64,000 nt of DNA from DAIQRJ01 sp963708795 (GCA_963708795.1 CAVPUH010000007.1:266387-330386), one strand, 5' to 3'; positions 44,635 through 53,557 are shown, counted from the stretch's first letter. The notes: generated by a model from the letters alone, not told the origin. Program-made: numbers and translations.

Positions 44635-45498
44635 GTGACCTACACCGGTCCCAACTACTCGACGGACGCCCAGGCCGCCGACACGATCCGCCTCATCGTC
44701 AAGGGCGACGACATGGGCGCCGGTCACGGAGTCAACGTCGCCACCATCGATGCCCACCAGAACGGGATCCTCACGACGACCAACGTCATCGTCCCCGGTG
44801 CGTGGTTCCCCGAGGCGGTGCGGATGATCAACGACAATCCGCGGCTCGACGTAGGCGTCCATCTCGCGCTCACGAGTGAGTGGACCAACGTCAAGTGGCG
44901 GCCTCTCACCCACGTGCCCGGCCTCGTCGACGCAGACGGTTTCTTCCAGCCGGCGGTGCATCCGCGCGAAGGGTTCGGGCCCGGCGCGAGCATCGAGGAG
45001 AGCCCGTGGACCCTCGAGCAGATCGAGCAGGAACTCCGCGCGCAGCTCGAGTTGGCGTTGCGGCATCTGCCGCAGGCCACCTACACCTGGCCGCACATGC
45101 TCTTCACGAGCGTCGATCCGTCCGTGGGCGACCTCACGTCACGGCTCACGGCGGAGTACGGGCTCGTCACGCCCTTCGATCTCGGAATCCAGTGGGTGGG
45201 CATGGTCTACCAGGGCAGTGACTCCGGTGAGGTGAAGGCCGCGAATCTCGCTGCCCGCTTGGAGACACTCGAGCCCGGTCTGTGGTTGCACATCGACCAC
45301 GCGGCCACCGACGATCCGGAGATCCGGGCTTTCGGACATCCCGGCTACGAGGACGTGGCCGCCGATCGCTCGGCGAATGTGGTGGCGTGGAAGAGCCCGC
45401 TGGTGCGCGAGGTGGTCGAACGGCGTGGGATCGTGCTCACGAACTACCGCGAGATCGACCGCTCGCCTGCTGCACCGGGATCAGGCCTGAACTTCTAG
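44635..45498 (+). CDS. ChbG/HpnK (YdjC)-family carbohydrate deacetylase
   Basis: A metal-dependent deacetylase of the type that removes acetyl groups from chito-oligosaccharides or glycolipids. The catalytic Asp pair is IVKGDDMGAGHGVN near residue 27, and the metal His is in DVGVHLALTSEW near residue 74; further His residues appear in TWPHMLFTS and LWLHIDHAATDDPEI. GTG 44635 has AAGGAG four bases ahead, which settles the start although the frame is open further up. 287 residues, no signal peptide. The substrate is not known. Confidence 0.88.
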   Translation: MTYTGPNYSTDAQAADTIRLIVKGDDMGAGHGVNVATIDAHQNGILTTTNVIVPGAWFPEAVRMINDNPRLDVGVHLALTSEWTNVKWRPLTHVPGLVDADGFFQPAVHPREGFGPGASIEESPWTLEQIEQELRAQLELALRHLPQATYTWPHMLFTSVDPSVGDLTSRLTAEYGLVTPFDLGIQWVGMVYQGSDSGEVKAANLAARLETLEPGLWLHIDHAATDDPEIRAFGHPGYEDVAADRSANVVAWKSPLVREVVERRGIVLTNYREIDRSPAAPGSGLNF

Positions 45499-45508
45499 CG
45501 CCCGCAGG

Positions 45509-45571
45509 CACCGACTGATCGCAATTGCACCGTTCGAGCGCCGCATTCGGTTCATTTGCGATCACTCGGTG
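45509..45571. repeat. 63-bp imperfect palindrome, copy A (upstream of a secreted-protein gene)
   Basis: The ends CACCGACTGATCGCAA (45509-45524) and TTGCGATCACTCGGTG (45556-45571) are 16-base inverted arms with one mismatch (C:C). Further inside, ACCG (45529-45532) and CGGT (45548-45551) pair as well, so the element can form a long hairpin. A related element (copy B) is found at 49968-50030, and in both cases it lies in the same orientation, 100-200 bases ahead of a gene for a secreted protein. It could be a regulator site or a small repeat family. Confidence 0.6.
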
Positions 45572-45739
45572 AGGGGACAGCAGGTTCGGAGTCCCGGCGC
45601 CGACACTCTTGCCTCAGCAGGTCACTCCGATCCCAACCGTCACCCATTCGTGGCCAGGACTGGAAGAGATCTGAACCGACCTCAGCCCCGCTGCGTGTTC
45701 CCCAGATGTCAGCGGGGACTCGATGGCGAGGAGCGGGAC

Positions 45740-46882
45740 ATGAACAGCAGACGTGGACGACTGGCCGGGATTGCGCTGGTGAGCGCCTTGGGCCTCGCGC
45801 TGATGGGAACGGGCGGTCCCGCCACGGCGGCCGACGGACCCGGCGGCACGCATCAGGGCAAGCAGCACGGCCAACAGAACCGCCAGAGCACGTATCAGCA
45901 GACGAACCTCGTGGCCGACGTGGCGGGCAAGGCGCAGGTCACGGATCCCCACCTGGTCAACCCATGGGGCGTCTCCTACGGACCCACGTCGCCGATGTGG
46001 GTCTCGAACAACGGCACCGGGACGACGACCCTCTATGCGGGCGGCATCCACGGCGGCACCCAGACCGTCAATCCGCTGGTCGTCACCATCCCCGGCGGCG
46101 CACCGACCGGCCAGGTCGCCAACCCCACGACGGACTTCGTCGTCCACGGCGCCGACGGCTCGAGCGCTCCGGCCCGCTTCATCTTCGTCGGCGCGACCGG
46201 ACATCTGACCGGCTGGGCTCCCAACGTCCCGGCGCCTGCCCCGTCCACGAATGCCCAGGACGCCGTCGTCACGCCGGGCGCCGTCTTCACCGGGCTCGCG
46301 ATCGCCGCAGCGCCGGGCGGATCCCGTCTCTACGCGGCGGACTTCTCCGCCGGGACGGTCGACGTCTACAACGGGACGTACCAGCGCATCATCACGCCCG
46401 GGAACTTCCAGGATCGGTCGCTGCCACGCGGGTACTCGCCCTTCAACGTGCAGGTGCTGAACGGCAAGGTGTACGTCACGTACGCGAAGGTCGATCGGAG
46501 CACCGGCAGGGATCTCCATGCCAAGGGTGCGGGAAGGGTCGACGTGTTCGACCTCGACGGCACGCTCCTCAAGCGGATGCCCCGGCATTCAGCGCTGAAC
46601 GCACCCTGGGGCCTGGCCATCGCACCGGCCGGCTTCGGCAAGCTGTCCGGCGATCTGCTCGTCGGCAACTTCGGTGACGGTCGCATCCATGCCTACGATC
46701 CGGCCACGCTCCGCGCCACCGGGACGCTCAACGACCAACACCACAAGGCGATCGTGATCGACGGTCTCTGGGCCCTGACACCCGGCAACGGAGTAGAGGG
46801 CGGAACCGACGAGGTGGTCTTCACCGCCGGTCCGGACGGCGGCACCCACGGGCTGCTCGGGACATTGGCTCTGCACGAGTAG
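45740..46882 (+). CDS. Secreted TIGR03118-family protein (beta-propeller-like)
   Basis: 380 residues from ATG 45740. A signal peptide (RLAGIALVSALGLALMG, cleavage near ATA-A) is followed by a Gln/His-rich stretch and then a repeat-rich beta region: NLVADVAGKAQVTDPHLVNPWG, PMWVSNNGTGTTTLY, GLAIAAAPGGSRLYAADFSAGTVDVYN and WGLAIAPAGFGKLSGDLLVGNFGDGRI. The opening LVNPWGxxxGPxxPxWVSNN is characteristic of TIGR03118 proteins. Function is unknown. The gap before it carries palindrome copy A; the gap after it carries a strong hairpin. Confidence 0.88.
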   Translation: MNSRRGRLAGIALVSALGLALMGTGGPATAADGPGGTHQGKQHGQQNRQSTYQQTNLVADVAGKAQVTDPHLVNPWGVSYGPTSPMWVSNNGTGTTTLYAGGIHGGTQTVNPLVVTIPGGAPTGQVANPTTDFVVHGADGSSAPARFIFVGATGHLTGWAPNVPAPAPSTNAQDAVVTPGAVFTGLAIAAAPGGSRLYAADFSAGTVDVYNGTYQRIITPGNFQDRSLPRGYSPFNVQVLNGKVYVTYAKVDRSTGRDLHAKGAGRVDVFDLDGTLLKRMPRHSALNAPWGLAIAPAGFGKLSGDLLVGNFGDGRIHAYDPATLRATGTLNDQHHKAIVIDGLWALTPGNGVEGGTDEVVFTAGPDGGTHGLLGTLALHE

Positions 46883-46926
46883 AAGCGGACCACCGGCGGC
46901 CTCGAGGTGCCGATCGTCGCATCGTT

Positions 46927-46968
46927 CACGGATGCACCACCGGTCGCTCATCCGGTGGTGCATCCGTG
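46927..46968. terminator. Perfect 17-bp stem hairpin after the TIGR03118 gene
   Basis: CACGGATGCACCACCGG (46927-46943) is followed after an 8-base loop (TCGCTCAT) by its exact reverse complement at 46952-46968. It begins 45 bases after the TIGR03118 stop and ends 32 bases before the methyltransferase start. No T-run follows. A terminator is most likely; a binding site for the methyltransferase gene's control is an alternative. Confidence 0.55.
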
Positions 46969-47000
46969 CACACTCGCCTCGGGTAGGCGACCATCAGGCC

Positions 47001-47837
47001 ATGGACCCAGTCGAAGCAGCCCAGAGCAGCGCACGCGTGGCCGCCGTGTTCGACCGTGTGGCGGACACGTACGACCAGGTCGACGTGCCCTGGTTCACCC
47101 CGATCGCCGAACGTCTCGTGGCCGGCGCCCGGCCGGTGGCCGGCGAGCGGGTGCTCGACATCGGCTGCGGTCGAGGTGCGGCGACCTTCGCGCTGGCGGC
47201 CGCCGTCGGTGAGACCGGCTCCGTCACGGGGATCGACCTCTCCGTCGGGATGATCGAAGCCACGGCAGCCGACCTCGCGGCGCGAGGGATCGCCAACGTC
47301 GACCTGCTCGTCATGGACGCGAGCTCGCCGCGCTTCGAGTCCGGCTCGTTCGACCTCGTGACGTCGTCGCTGGTGCTGTTCTTCCTACCGGATCCTGCTG
47401 GTGCCCTCGTCGCCTGGCGCGACCTCCTCGTTCCCGGCGGCCGGCTCGCCGTCTCGACCTTCGGCAGCCGCACATCCGAGTGGGAGGCGATCGACGACGT
47501 GTTCCGTCCGTACCTTCCGCCCGGGATGCTCGACGCCCGGACCTCGGGCGGGGCCGGCCCGTTCGCGCATGATGCAGGTGTCGAGCGCCTCGTCGTCCAG
47601 GCCGGGTTCAGTGAAGTCCGAACCGAAGGTGCTGAGATCGACGTGGTGCTCGCCGATCTGGACCACTGGTACCGATGGTCGAGGTCGCACGGGCAGCGCG
47701 CCATGTGGGACCTGGTGCCACCGGATGAGCACGCGACGGTGCTGGCCGAGGTGGGCGCGAGGCTGGCTTCGGCGCGTGACGATGACGGGCGCATCCGGCT
47801 CCGCCAACGGGCCCGTTTCACCTACGGGCGGCGCTGA
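47001..47837 (+). CDS. Class I SAM-dependent methyltransferase (UbiE-like)
   Basis: 278 residues from ATG 47001; an upstream in-frame ATG at 46932 lies inside the hairpin and is rejected. Motif I is RVLDIGCGRGAATFALA near residue 52, followed by GSVTGIDLSVGMIE (motif II acidic residue) and SFDLVTSSLVLFFLPDPAGAL. The N-terminal AAVFDRVADTYDQVDVPWF is shared with UbiE/COQ5-type enzymes. The acceptor is not known. Confidence 0.9.
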   Translation: MDPVEAAQSSARVAAVFDRVADTYDQVDVPWFTPIAERLVAGARPVAGERVLDIGCGRGAATFALAAAVGETGSVTGIDLSVGMIEATAADLAARGIANVDLLVMDASSPRFESGSFDLVTSSLVLFFLPDPAGALVAWRDLLVPGGRLAVSTFGSRTSEWEAIDDVFRPYLPPGMLDARTSGGAGPFAHDAGVERLVVQAGFSEVRTEGAEIDVVLADLDHWYRWSRSHGQRAMWDLVPPDEHATVLAEVGARLASARDDDGRIRLRQRARFTYGRR

Positions 47838-47946
47838 CCGCCGACGGGCCGCATCTGCGACTGATGCCGGTGTTCGCGTTTGAAAGCCCGCCACCCTGGC
47901 TACTTCGGTAGAAGACACGTTCGATTGCCGACGACAGGGAGATCCG

Positions 47947-48252
47947 ATGTCTGAGAACGCGACGCACGAGCAGCGGGTCAACCCGCCCACCGCGGAAGCC
48001 GCCGACGAGGCGCTCGAGGACACCACGACCGAAGCCGCCGCCGACGACACGAACCCCGGGGTCACGCCCAGCCCGGAGAAGGATCCCGAGGACTGGGTGA
48101 CCGGCGACGAGCCGATGACCGGGCCACAGGAGTCCTACCTGCACACGCTGGCGCAGGAGGCCGGGGTCGACGTGCCCGCGGGCCTCGACAAGGCCGGCGC
48201 GAGCAAGAAGATCGACGAACTCCAGGCCCGGACCGGTCGCGGAGGCGCCTGA
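47947..48252 (+). CDS. DUF3072 protein
   Basis: 101 residues. The N-terminal half is acidic and low-complexity (Glu/Ala/Asp/Thr). The C-terminal half is the DUF3072 domain: KDPEDWVTGDEPMTGPQ, then SYLHTLAQEAGVDVP and GASKKIDELQA, a predicted helical unit resembling short DNA- or protein-binding SAP-like motifs. GGGAGA lies ahead of the ATG. Function unknown. The downstream gene converges on it, with stops 13 bases apart. A small hairpin (GCATC...GATGC) lies ahead near 47850. Confidence 0.88.
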   Translation: MSENATHEQRVNPPTAEAADEALEDTTTEAAADDTNPGVTPSPEKDPEDWVTGDEPMTGPQESYLHTLAQEAGVDVPAGLDKAGASKKIDELQARTGRGGA

Positions 48253-48265
48253 CAGCCGCGACCGC

Positions 48266-49861
48266 TCAGCGGGTCGCCTGAGGGCCGCCGGTCACGGACC
48301 AGCCGAAGGAGCCCGTGGCCGACGCTGGTACGCCGCCGACTCCGGGCACCCACGAACGAACCGCGGTGCCGGTCACGACGAACACCGACCCGTCCGCCTG
48401 GTACGGGCTGGCGACCATGAACGCGTTCTCCGACGTGCCGTGGGCCGCGCCCAGCGCAAGCCCGAATCGGTTGCCGGTCGCCACGCTGCCGGGCGTCCCG
48501 GCGGAGCTCTCGGTGTACTGGACGCCCGTGGTGGCGGACGAACTGCTCACGGTGAAGGTCTGCACCAGCCCGGCGTCCTTGGCCGTCCCGATGTCCTCGT
48601 AAGGCGCGGACGTCACGAGCGTCTCGGTGTCACCGACCCGCTGACCTGAGGGACGAAGGCCAGCGCGTGCCCGAAGCGGTCGCCGGACTCGGCCGTGCCC
48701 GGGACGCCGCTGGTGTCCTGGGTCAACGAGGCGATCGGCTTCCACCCTCCGGCGACGCTCGAGAACACCGTCACGAGTCCGGCGTCGACCGCCGCTCCGA
48801 GGTTCTCTCCGGGTGCTCCCGACGGCGACGTGCCGCGGCGCCGCGGGATCCGTGCTGATCCCGCCGCCGGCCACGCTGTAGCCGAATTGGTCCCGGTCTC
48901 GGCCGCTCCCGGGACGCCCGGGGAGTTCTGCGTGTACTGCTGGACGGGTGCGGTGGACGGGATGGCGTCGAAGGCGTCGAGCGCGAAGACCGCGCCGGCG
49001 TTCGGATGCCCGTTGACGGTCTCGCCTGGTGCTCCGACCAGCAACGCGGCGCCCGGCTGCTCGACGCCCTCGACCGGCGGCCGGATGAGTTGCGTGAAGG
49101 CGAGCGAGAAGCCGAAGCGATCGCCGGCAGTCACGGTCCCGGGGATCGACAGTGAACCTTCGGCGAGTTGCTCCCCGCCGTAGAACTGCCCGTCCAGGTG
49201 GTAGACCGCATTCACCACTCCGACATCGGCTCTTGGTCCCGGCGTCCTCGCCCGGCGCTCCCACGGCAGCTGACGTGAGGTCGCCCCCGCCGGTCGCGCC
49301 GAGGACGGCGACGGCCGACCCGAACAGGTCGCCCGCCTCGACGGCACCGCCTAGGCCGGCTTGGGTGAGGAGCGCCCCGGTCGGGACGCCGATGCCCCCT
49401 GGGCCACCGGTCGGGTAGGACACGATCTGGGCGATCCCGGCGTCCGCGTGTCCGGACCAGTCCTCGCCGGGCGACCCGACGAGCAGGTCGACGTTGCCCG
49501 TCCCGTTCACGTCGCCGATCGAGACTGCCCAGCCGAAATGGTCGCCGGCCTCGACGGCGGACCCGCCCACGCTGGCCTGCGTGATGACTCGCCGTGCCCC
49601 TTCGCCGATCCGGCAGTCCGCGTCGCCGAAGAGGATGGTGACCGACCCGGCCTCGGCCTTCCCGTCCACGCTCGCGAACGGGTTGCCGACGGCCAGGTCG
49701 TCGTAGCCGTCACCGTTCAGGTCGAGGTGGCTGGCTCGGCCCGAGCACGGGGTGGCGGCGCTCGCCACGTCCGGCCTGATGTCGGCCACACCGGCTGCGG
49801 TCAGGGCGAGCGCAGCGAGGACGAACGGCAGTCTCAGCTGACCGGCCCGGCTGCGTCGCAT
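48266..49861 (-). CDS. Secreted FG-GAP (integrin alpha-like) repeat protein (at least four frameshifts)
   Basis: ATG 49861 begins a signal peptide (LRLPFVLAALALTAAGVA). The mature protein is a seven-bladed-type propeller of FG-GAP repeats: DLNGDGYDDLAVGNP, GDHFGWAVSIGDVNGTGNVDLLVGSPGED, GDRFGFSLAF, GNRFGLALGAAHG. The homology switches frame near 49232, 48895, 48815 and 48640, alternating between two frames; each step is a single base gained or lost (for example ETG-DQFGYSV and HVAVG-APGENLG). The paired nature and intact repeats argue for sequence error. About 530 codons. Such proteins are often surface-exposed and bind calcium. Palindrome copy B lies upstream. Confidence 0.82.
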   Translation of the reverse strand: MRRSRAGQLRLPFVLAALALTAAGVADIRPDVASAATPCSGRASHLDLNGDGYDDLAVGNPFASVDGKAEAGSVTILFGDADCRIGEGARRVITQASVGGSAVEAGDHFGWAVSIGDVNGTGNVDLLVGSPGEDWSGHADAGIAQIVSYPTGGPGGIGVPTGALLTQAGLGGAVEAGDLFGSAVAVLGATGGGDLTSAAVGAPGEDAGTKSRCRSGECGLPPGRAVLRRGATRRRFTVDPRDRDCRRSLRLLARLHATHPAAGRGRRAAGRRVAGRSTRRDRQRASERRRGLRARRLRRHPVHRTRPAVHAELPGRPGSGRDRDQFGYSVAGGGISTDPAAPRHVAVGSTRREPRSGGRRRTRDGVLERRRRVEADRLVDPGHQRRPGHGRVRRPLRARAGLRPSGQRVGDTETLVTSAPYEDIGTAKDAGLVQTFTVSSSSATTGVQYTESSAGTPGSVATGNRFGLALGAAHGTSENAFMVASPYQADGSVFVVTGTAVRSWVPGVGGVPASATGSFGWSVTGGPQATR

Positions 49862-49967
49862 GGCGTGACCCCGCATCGTGTGCCCACGCATGATGGCCGC
49901 GCGGTGTGACGCGGCGCACATTCGCACGGTCCCACAGCGCCAGCCGATTGGCCAGCACCGTTCCGCA

Positions 49968-50030
49968 GATCGACTGATCGCGAATGGACCTTCTGATACC
50001 GCCGAACGGTGCATCTGCCATCAGTCGGCG
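49968..50030. repeat. 63-bp imperfect palindrome, copy B (upstream of the FG-GAP gene)
   Basis: CGACTGAT (49971-49978) pairs with ATCAGTCG (50020-50027), and further pairs continue inside the stem. Read on the minus strand it aligns without gaps to copy A at 45509-45571 with roughly 70% identity by eye; the best shared blocks are CCGACTGAT, TGCACCGTTCG and CGCGATCA/TGCGATCA. It lies about 110 bases ahead of the FG-GAP gene in the same relative orientation as copy A before its gene. The 188-base gap holds no gene. Confidence 0.6.
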
Positions 50031-50049
50031 TGCGGCACCGGTTGCGCCG

Positions 50050-50544
50050 TCAGCAATCGCCGTTCTCGTACGCGCTGATCGCCTCGACCTTCGCGGCCGA
50101 GGCAGACCCGGCGTCGAACCGATAGCCGAGCCACTCGCGGGCCAGCCGCCGGGCGAGTTCGATGCCGACCACTCGTTGCCCGAAGCAGAGCACCTGAGCG
50201 TCGTTGCTCAGCACCGACCTCTCCACGGAGAAGCTGTCGTGCGCGGTCACCGCCCGGACGCCAGGCACCTTGTTCGCGCTGATGGCCACCCCGAGGCCGG
50301 TGCCGCAGACCAGCAGGGCACGGTCCACCGAGCCATCCGCCACCAGCCGTGCGGCAGCGACTGCCACATGCGGGTAGGCCGTCGTCTCGTCTCCGCTCAC
50401 GCCGACGTCGCGGACCTCGCCGACGCGAGGGTCGGCGAGCAGGTCGGCCTTGAGGATCTCCTTGTAGGCGAGCCCGGCGTCGTCACAGCCGACGACGATC
50501 CGCCAGGGTGCCAGGCCGGGAACCGCGTCGTCGTAGCTGATCAC
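50050..50544 (-). CDS. RpiB/LacAB-family sugar-phosphate isomerase (DerI-like)
   Basis: 164 residues from GTG 50544, overlapping the kinase gene's stop by four bases. Family features are VVGCDDAGLAYKEILKADL, the active-site Cys in LLVCGTGLGVAISANKVPG, and TAHDSFSVERSVLSNDAQVLCFGQRVVG. The SVERSVLSNxAQVL segment resembles the D-erythrulose-4-phosphate isomerases (DerI) more than ribose-5-phosphate isomerase B. Translation coupling to a DhaK-DhaL kinase supports a tetrose-phosphate substrate: the kinase makes erythrulose phosphate and this enzyme would give erythrose 4-phosphate. That assignment is inference. Confidence 0.82.
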   Translation of the reverse strand: MISYDDAVPGLAPWRIVVGCDDAGLAYKEILKADLLADPRVGEVRDVGVSGDETTAYPHVAVAAARLVADGSVDRALLVCGTGLGVAISANKVPGVRAVTAHDSFSVERSVLSNDAQVLCFGQRVVGIELARRLAREWLGYRFDAGSASAAKVEAISAYENGDC

Positions 50545-52346
50545 AGCGCACCGTCCGACGATTCGGCACCGGGCGCCAGGTCGTGCTGAGCGGTGAGGAC
50601 GTCCGCGATCACCCGGGTGCACAGTGCCAGCGACACGGCGCCGGCGTCCGGGGTCCCGACCGACCGGTCGGCCAGGGGTCGCGCCCGGCCGATCCGAGGC
50701 CGGAGAGTCGACGTCGCCTGCGCGGCCTGATCGGCGACCTCCGCAGCATCGGCCCACGCCGACATCAGCGTCACGCTGGCCGCCAACCGCTCGTCGAGCG
50801 CATCGGCGAACGGGATCCACGCGTCGAGCATGGTCTTGTCGCCCGGTTCCGCCTTTCCCAACCGCTGCACGGTTTCCAACCCGGCCCGGACGGCCGCGGC
50901 GACGTCCCCGCGGCCGATCTCGTCGCCGTCGTCGCCGAGGCGTTCGCCGATCGACCCCAGGGCGGCACCCCACAGCACGCCGGATGTCCCACCGGCCTTG
51001 TCGGCCCAGGCCTGCCCGGCGGCGGCGAGCACCGATGCCGCGCCGCCGCCGGCCGAAGCGACCGGCTCGGCGGCGTCGACCGCCGCCCCGATGCCCTTGA
51101 CCATTCCGCGCCCGTGGTCCCCGTCGCCGGCGACCGCGTCGATCCGGCCCAGTTCGTGCTCGGCTCCGTGCAGCGCGGCTGCCATCGCTTCCAGGCAAGC
51201 GAGAATCGTCCGGGCAGCGGCCTGCGACGCCGCGCTGCCGGCCGCGACCTGGGCCGCACCGGCGGTCGCCGCCGAAGCGGGCCTCGGCGTGCGCGACGAC
51301 ATCCGGCCGGTGGTGCCGGCGTCAGCGGCCCCTGGCGACGCCCCGGTCGGTACCGCACCCTTCTTGTACGCAGGCGTGTCCGCCGGAGAGCGCCACAGCG
51401 TCTCGAGCTCGTCGTCGAGGTGCACGAGCGTCAATGAGCAGCCGGCCATGTCGAGGCTCGTGACGAGCTCGCCCACCTCCGGATCGACGATCTCCAACCC
51501 TGCTTCACGAAGAAGCCGGGCGACCGTTCCCCACACGATGAACAGTTCCTCGTACTTCGTCGTTCCGAGACCGTTGAGGATCGCCCCTACCCGCGGGCCG
51601 GCGTCCGGCGGACGTTCGGCGAGGACCCCTTCGACGAGCCGTGCCGCGAGTTCGGCGGCGCTCGGCATGTCCTCCTCGGACACGCCTGGCTCGCCGTGGA
51701 TGCCGAGCCCGACACCCATCTTCCCGGCCGGCACTCCGAACAGGGGTGCGGAATCGCCGGGCATGGTGCAGCCGTCGAAGGCGACTCCGAGCGTGCGGGT
51801 GCGGTCGTTGGCGACGTTGGCCACCCGTTCGACGCCGTCGAGGTCGTATCCGGCGTCGGCCGCCGCACCGGCGATGCGGAACACGACGAAGTCGCCGGCG
51901 ATCCCGCGCCGTTTCTCGATCTCCGACACCGGCGCGGAGGCCAGGTCGTCGGTGACCCACAGCACCCGGGTGTCGACGCCTTCGGCCTGGAGGCGTTCCT
52001 GCGCCAGCGTGAAGTTGAGGACGTCACCCGCGTAGTTGCCGGTGCTGAAGAGGAGCCCGGCGTCGCTCGCCGCATTGCGGCCCACGGAGTACGCGTCCTC
52101 CGCCGACGGTGAGGTGAAGATGTTGCCCACGACGGCCCCGTCGGCGAACCCGGGACCGACGATGCCGCAGAACGCCGGATAGTGGCCCGAGCCACCGCCC
52201 ACGACGACGGCGACCTTGCCGGGCGGGGTCTCCGCGGCGCGGACCACGCCGCCGGGGACCGGCGTCACATACGCGGCGTTGGCGTCGACGAAACCGGCGA
52301 GGGCGTCGTCGGAGAAGGTGGCCGGGTCGTCGTAGAGCCGGGTCAT
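50541..52346 (-). CDS. DhaK-DhaL fused dihydroxyacetone/erythrulose kinase
   Basis: 601 residues. The DhaK domain (~1-330) has GGGSGHYPAFCGIVGPGFADGA, NIFTSPSAEDAY and the substrate-linking His in GLGIHGEPGVSE near residue 218. The DhaL ATP-binding domain (~375-590) has AVAGDGDHGRGMVKGI with the Mg-binding Asp residues, and GGTSGVLWGAALGSIG. A Gly/Ala/Arg-rich linker (~330-370) joins them, as in ATP-dependent family members. Partners could be dihydroxyacetone or tetruloses such as D-erythrulose; the overlapping RpiB-like isomerase favours a tetrulose. Start ATG 52346. Confidence 0.88.
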   Translation of the reverse strand: MTRLYDDPATFSDDALAGFVDANAAYVTPVPGGVVRAAETPPGKVAVVVGGGSGHYPAFCGIVGPGFADGAVVGNIFTSPSAEDAYSVGRNAASDAGLLFSTGNYAGDVLNFTLAQERLQAEGVDTRVLWVTDDLASAPVSEIEKRRGIAGDFVVFRIAGAAADAGYDLDGVERVANVANDRTRTLGVAFDGCTMPGDSAPLFGVPAGKMGVGLGIHGEPGVSEEDMPSAAELAARLVEGVLAERPPDAGPRVGAILNGLGTTKYEELFIVWGTVARLLREAGLEIVDPEVGELVTSLDMAGCSLTLVHLDDELETLWRSPADTPAYKKGAVPTGASPGAADAGTTGRMSSRTPRPASAATAGAAQVAAGSAASQAAARTILACLEAMAAALHGAEHELGRIDAVAGDGDHGRGMVKGIGAAVDAAEPVASAGGGAASVLAAAGQAWADKAGGTSGVLWGAALGSIGERLGDDGDEIGRGDVAAAVRAGLETVQRLGKAEPGDKTMLDAWIPFADALDERLAASVTLMSAWADAAEVADQAAQATSTLRPRIGRARPLADRSVGTPDAGAVSLALCTRVIADVLTAQHDLAPGAESSDGAL

Positions 52347-52398
52347 CGGTCCCCTGTCGGCGTAGGCGGTGGTACGGCCGAGGGTAGATCGGGTCCGG

Positions 52399-52755
52399 TC
52401 AGGCGTCGTCGTCGGCCGGTTGACGCTGCCACGGCCAGCGGCCGGTGATCTCGACCTCGAGCGAGAAACTCAGGATGGTCCGGATCAGCACGATCCCGCC
52501 GAGGACGACGACCCCCATGAACGTCGGGTCGTCGGCGGTCCGGATGATGTCGCCGGCGACCATCAGTTCCAGGCCGAGCAGGATCGAGCGGCCGAGCCGC
52601 TGGCGGTACCAGCGGTAGACGCCCGGCTCCCGGCGCGCCCACCGGACGATGGCGGCGACGGACACGACAGTGGCGCCGACGATGACGACGGCCACTCCGA
52701 CCGCGTCGATCGCACTGCCGGCTCCGCGCACGATCTGGTTGACGTCCACGCGCAC
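52399..52755 (-). CDS. DUF1622 membrane protein
   Basis: 118 residues with three hydrophobic segments: IDAVGVAVVIVGATVVSVAAIV, RSILLGLELMVAGDIIRTA and GVVVLGGIVLIRTILSFSLEVEI. The patterns YRQRLGRSILLGLE and LIRTILSFSLEVEI are typical of DUF1622. No function is known for the family. Start GTG 52755. It is 52 bases from the kinase gene and on the same strand, but no coupling is evident. Confidence 0.85.
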   Translation of the reverse strand: MRVDVNQIVRGAGSAIDAVGVAVVIVGATVVSVAAIVRWARREPGVYRWYRQRLGRSILLGLELMVAGDIIRTADDPTFMGVVVLGGIVLIRTILSFSLEVEITGRWPWQRQPADDDA

Positions 52756-52809
52756 AGCATGGCGGACCGGGCCCGTGGACGCGCGAGGGTCCGATCCGAC
52801 GCGCGGGTG

Positions 52810-53557
52810 TCAGTCGGCGATCGCCCCGCAGCTGAGGTTGATCACGGCGGCCGTGATCGCGCCGCCGGAGTCCGACGCCACGAACGCGGCGGTGTCGGCG
52901 ACCTCTGCGAGCCGGGGTAGCCGACGCAGAGCGGTGCCGCGCACCAACGGGGCGAGGCCGTCCTCGTCGGTGAGGTCGACGGGGCCGCCGACGGTCTCGG
53001 GCGTGAAGTTCGGACGCAGCGCCACGACCCGCACGCCGTACTGGCCGATCTCACCGCCGAGGCTTCGGGCGAAACACTCGTTGGACGCGCAGGCCATCGC
53101 GAAACCACCCATCTCGAAGCCCGACTCGCGGGCCGCCGACGACGACAGCAGGATGATCACGCCGGAGCGTTGGTCGATCATCCGCTTGGCGACGGCCATG
53201 CCGGTGGTGAACTGGCTGCGGGCCATCTGGGCGACGGGCGCGACGAGCGCATCGACGGGGATGGTCCACATCGGCCGGTTCTGCACCACGTCGACGCTGA
53301 GCGCGTTGAAGCTGACGTCGACGCGGTCGAGGCCGTCGACGAACGCGCTCGACCTGGTCGGCGTCGAAGGCGTCGAGAACGGCGACGTCGGCGGAGCCGC
53401 CGGCGGCGACGATGTCGTCGCGGACCTTCTCGAGCGTGGTGAGCGTGCGGCCGACGAGGTGGACGGTGGCGCCTTCGCGGGCGAAGGCCCGGGCGACACC
53501 CCCGCCCATCCCGCCTGCGCCGCCCCAGACGATCGCGGACTTTCCCTCGAGCAACAT
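52810..53557 (-). CDS. SDR-family protein lacking the catalytic Tyr-Lys (one frameshift)
   Basis: The N-terminal part (ATG 53557) has a Rossmann start GKSAIVWGGAGGMGGGVARAF. Near 53345 the frame slips one base and continues FVDGLDRVDVSFNALSV, IILLSSSAARESGFEMGG, and a C-terminus TAAFVASDSGGAITAAVINLSCG typical of SDR oxidoreductases. Where the YxxxK motif should be, the sequence reads AMACASNECFARSLGGE, so both Tyr and Lys appear replaced. It may be a non-reductase relative, or use other residues. About 249 codons. The start is 82 bases from the SRPBCC gene's end. Confidence 0.78.
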
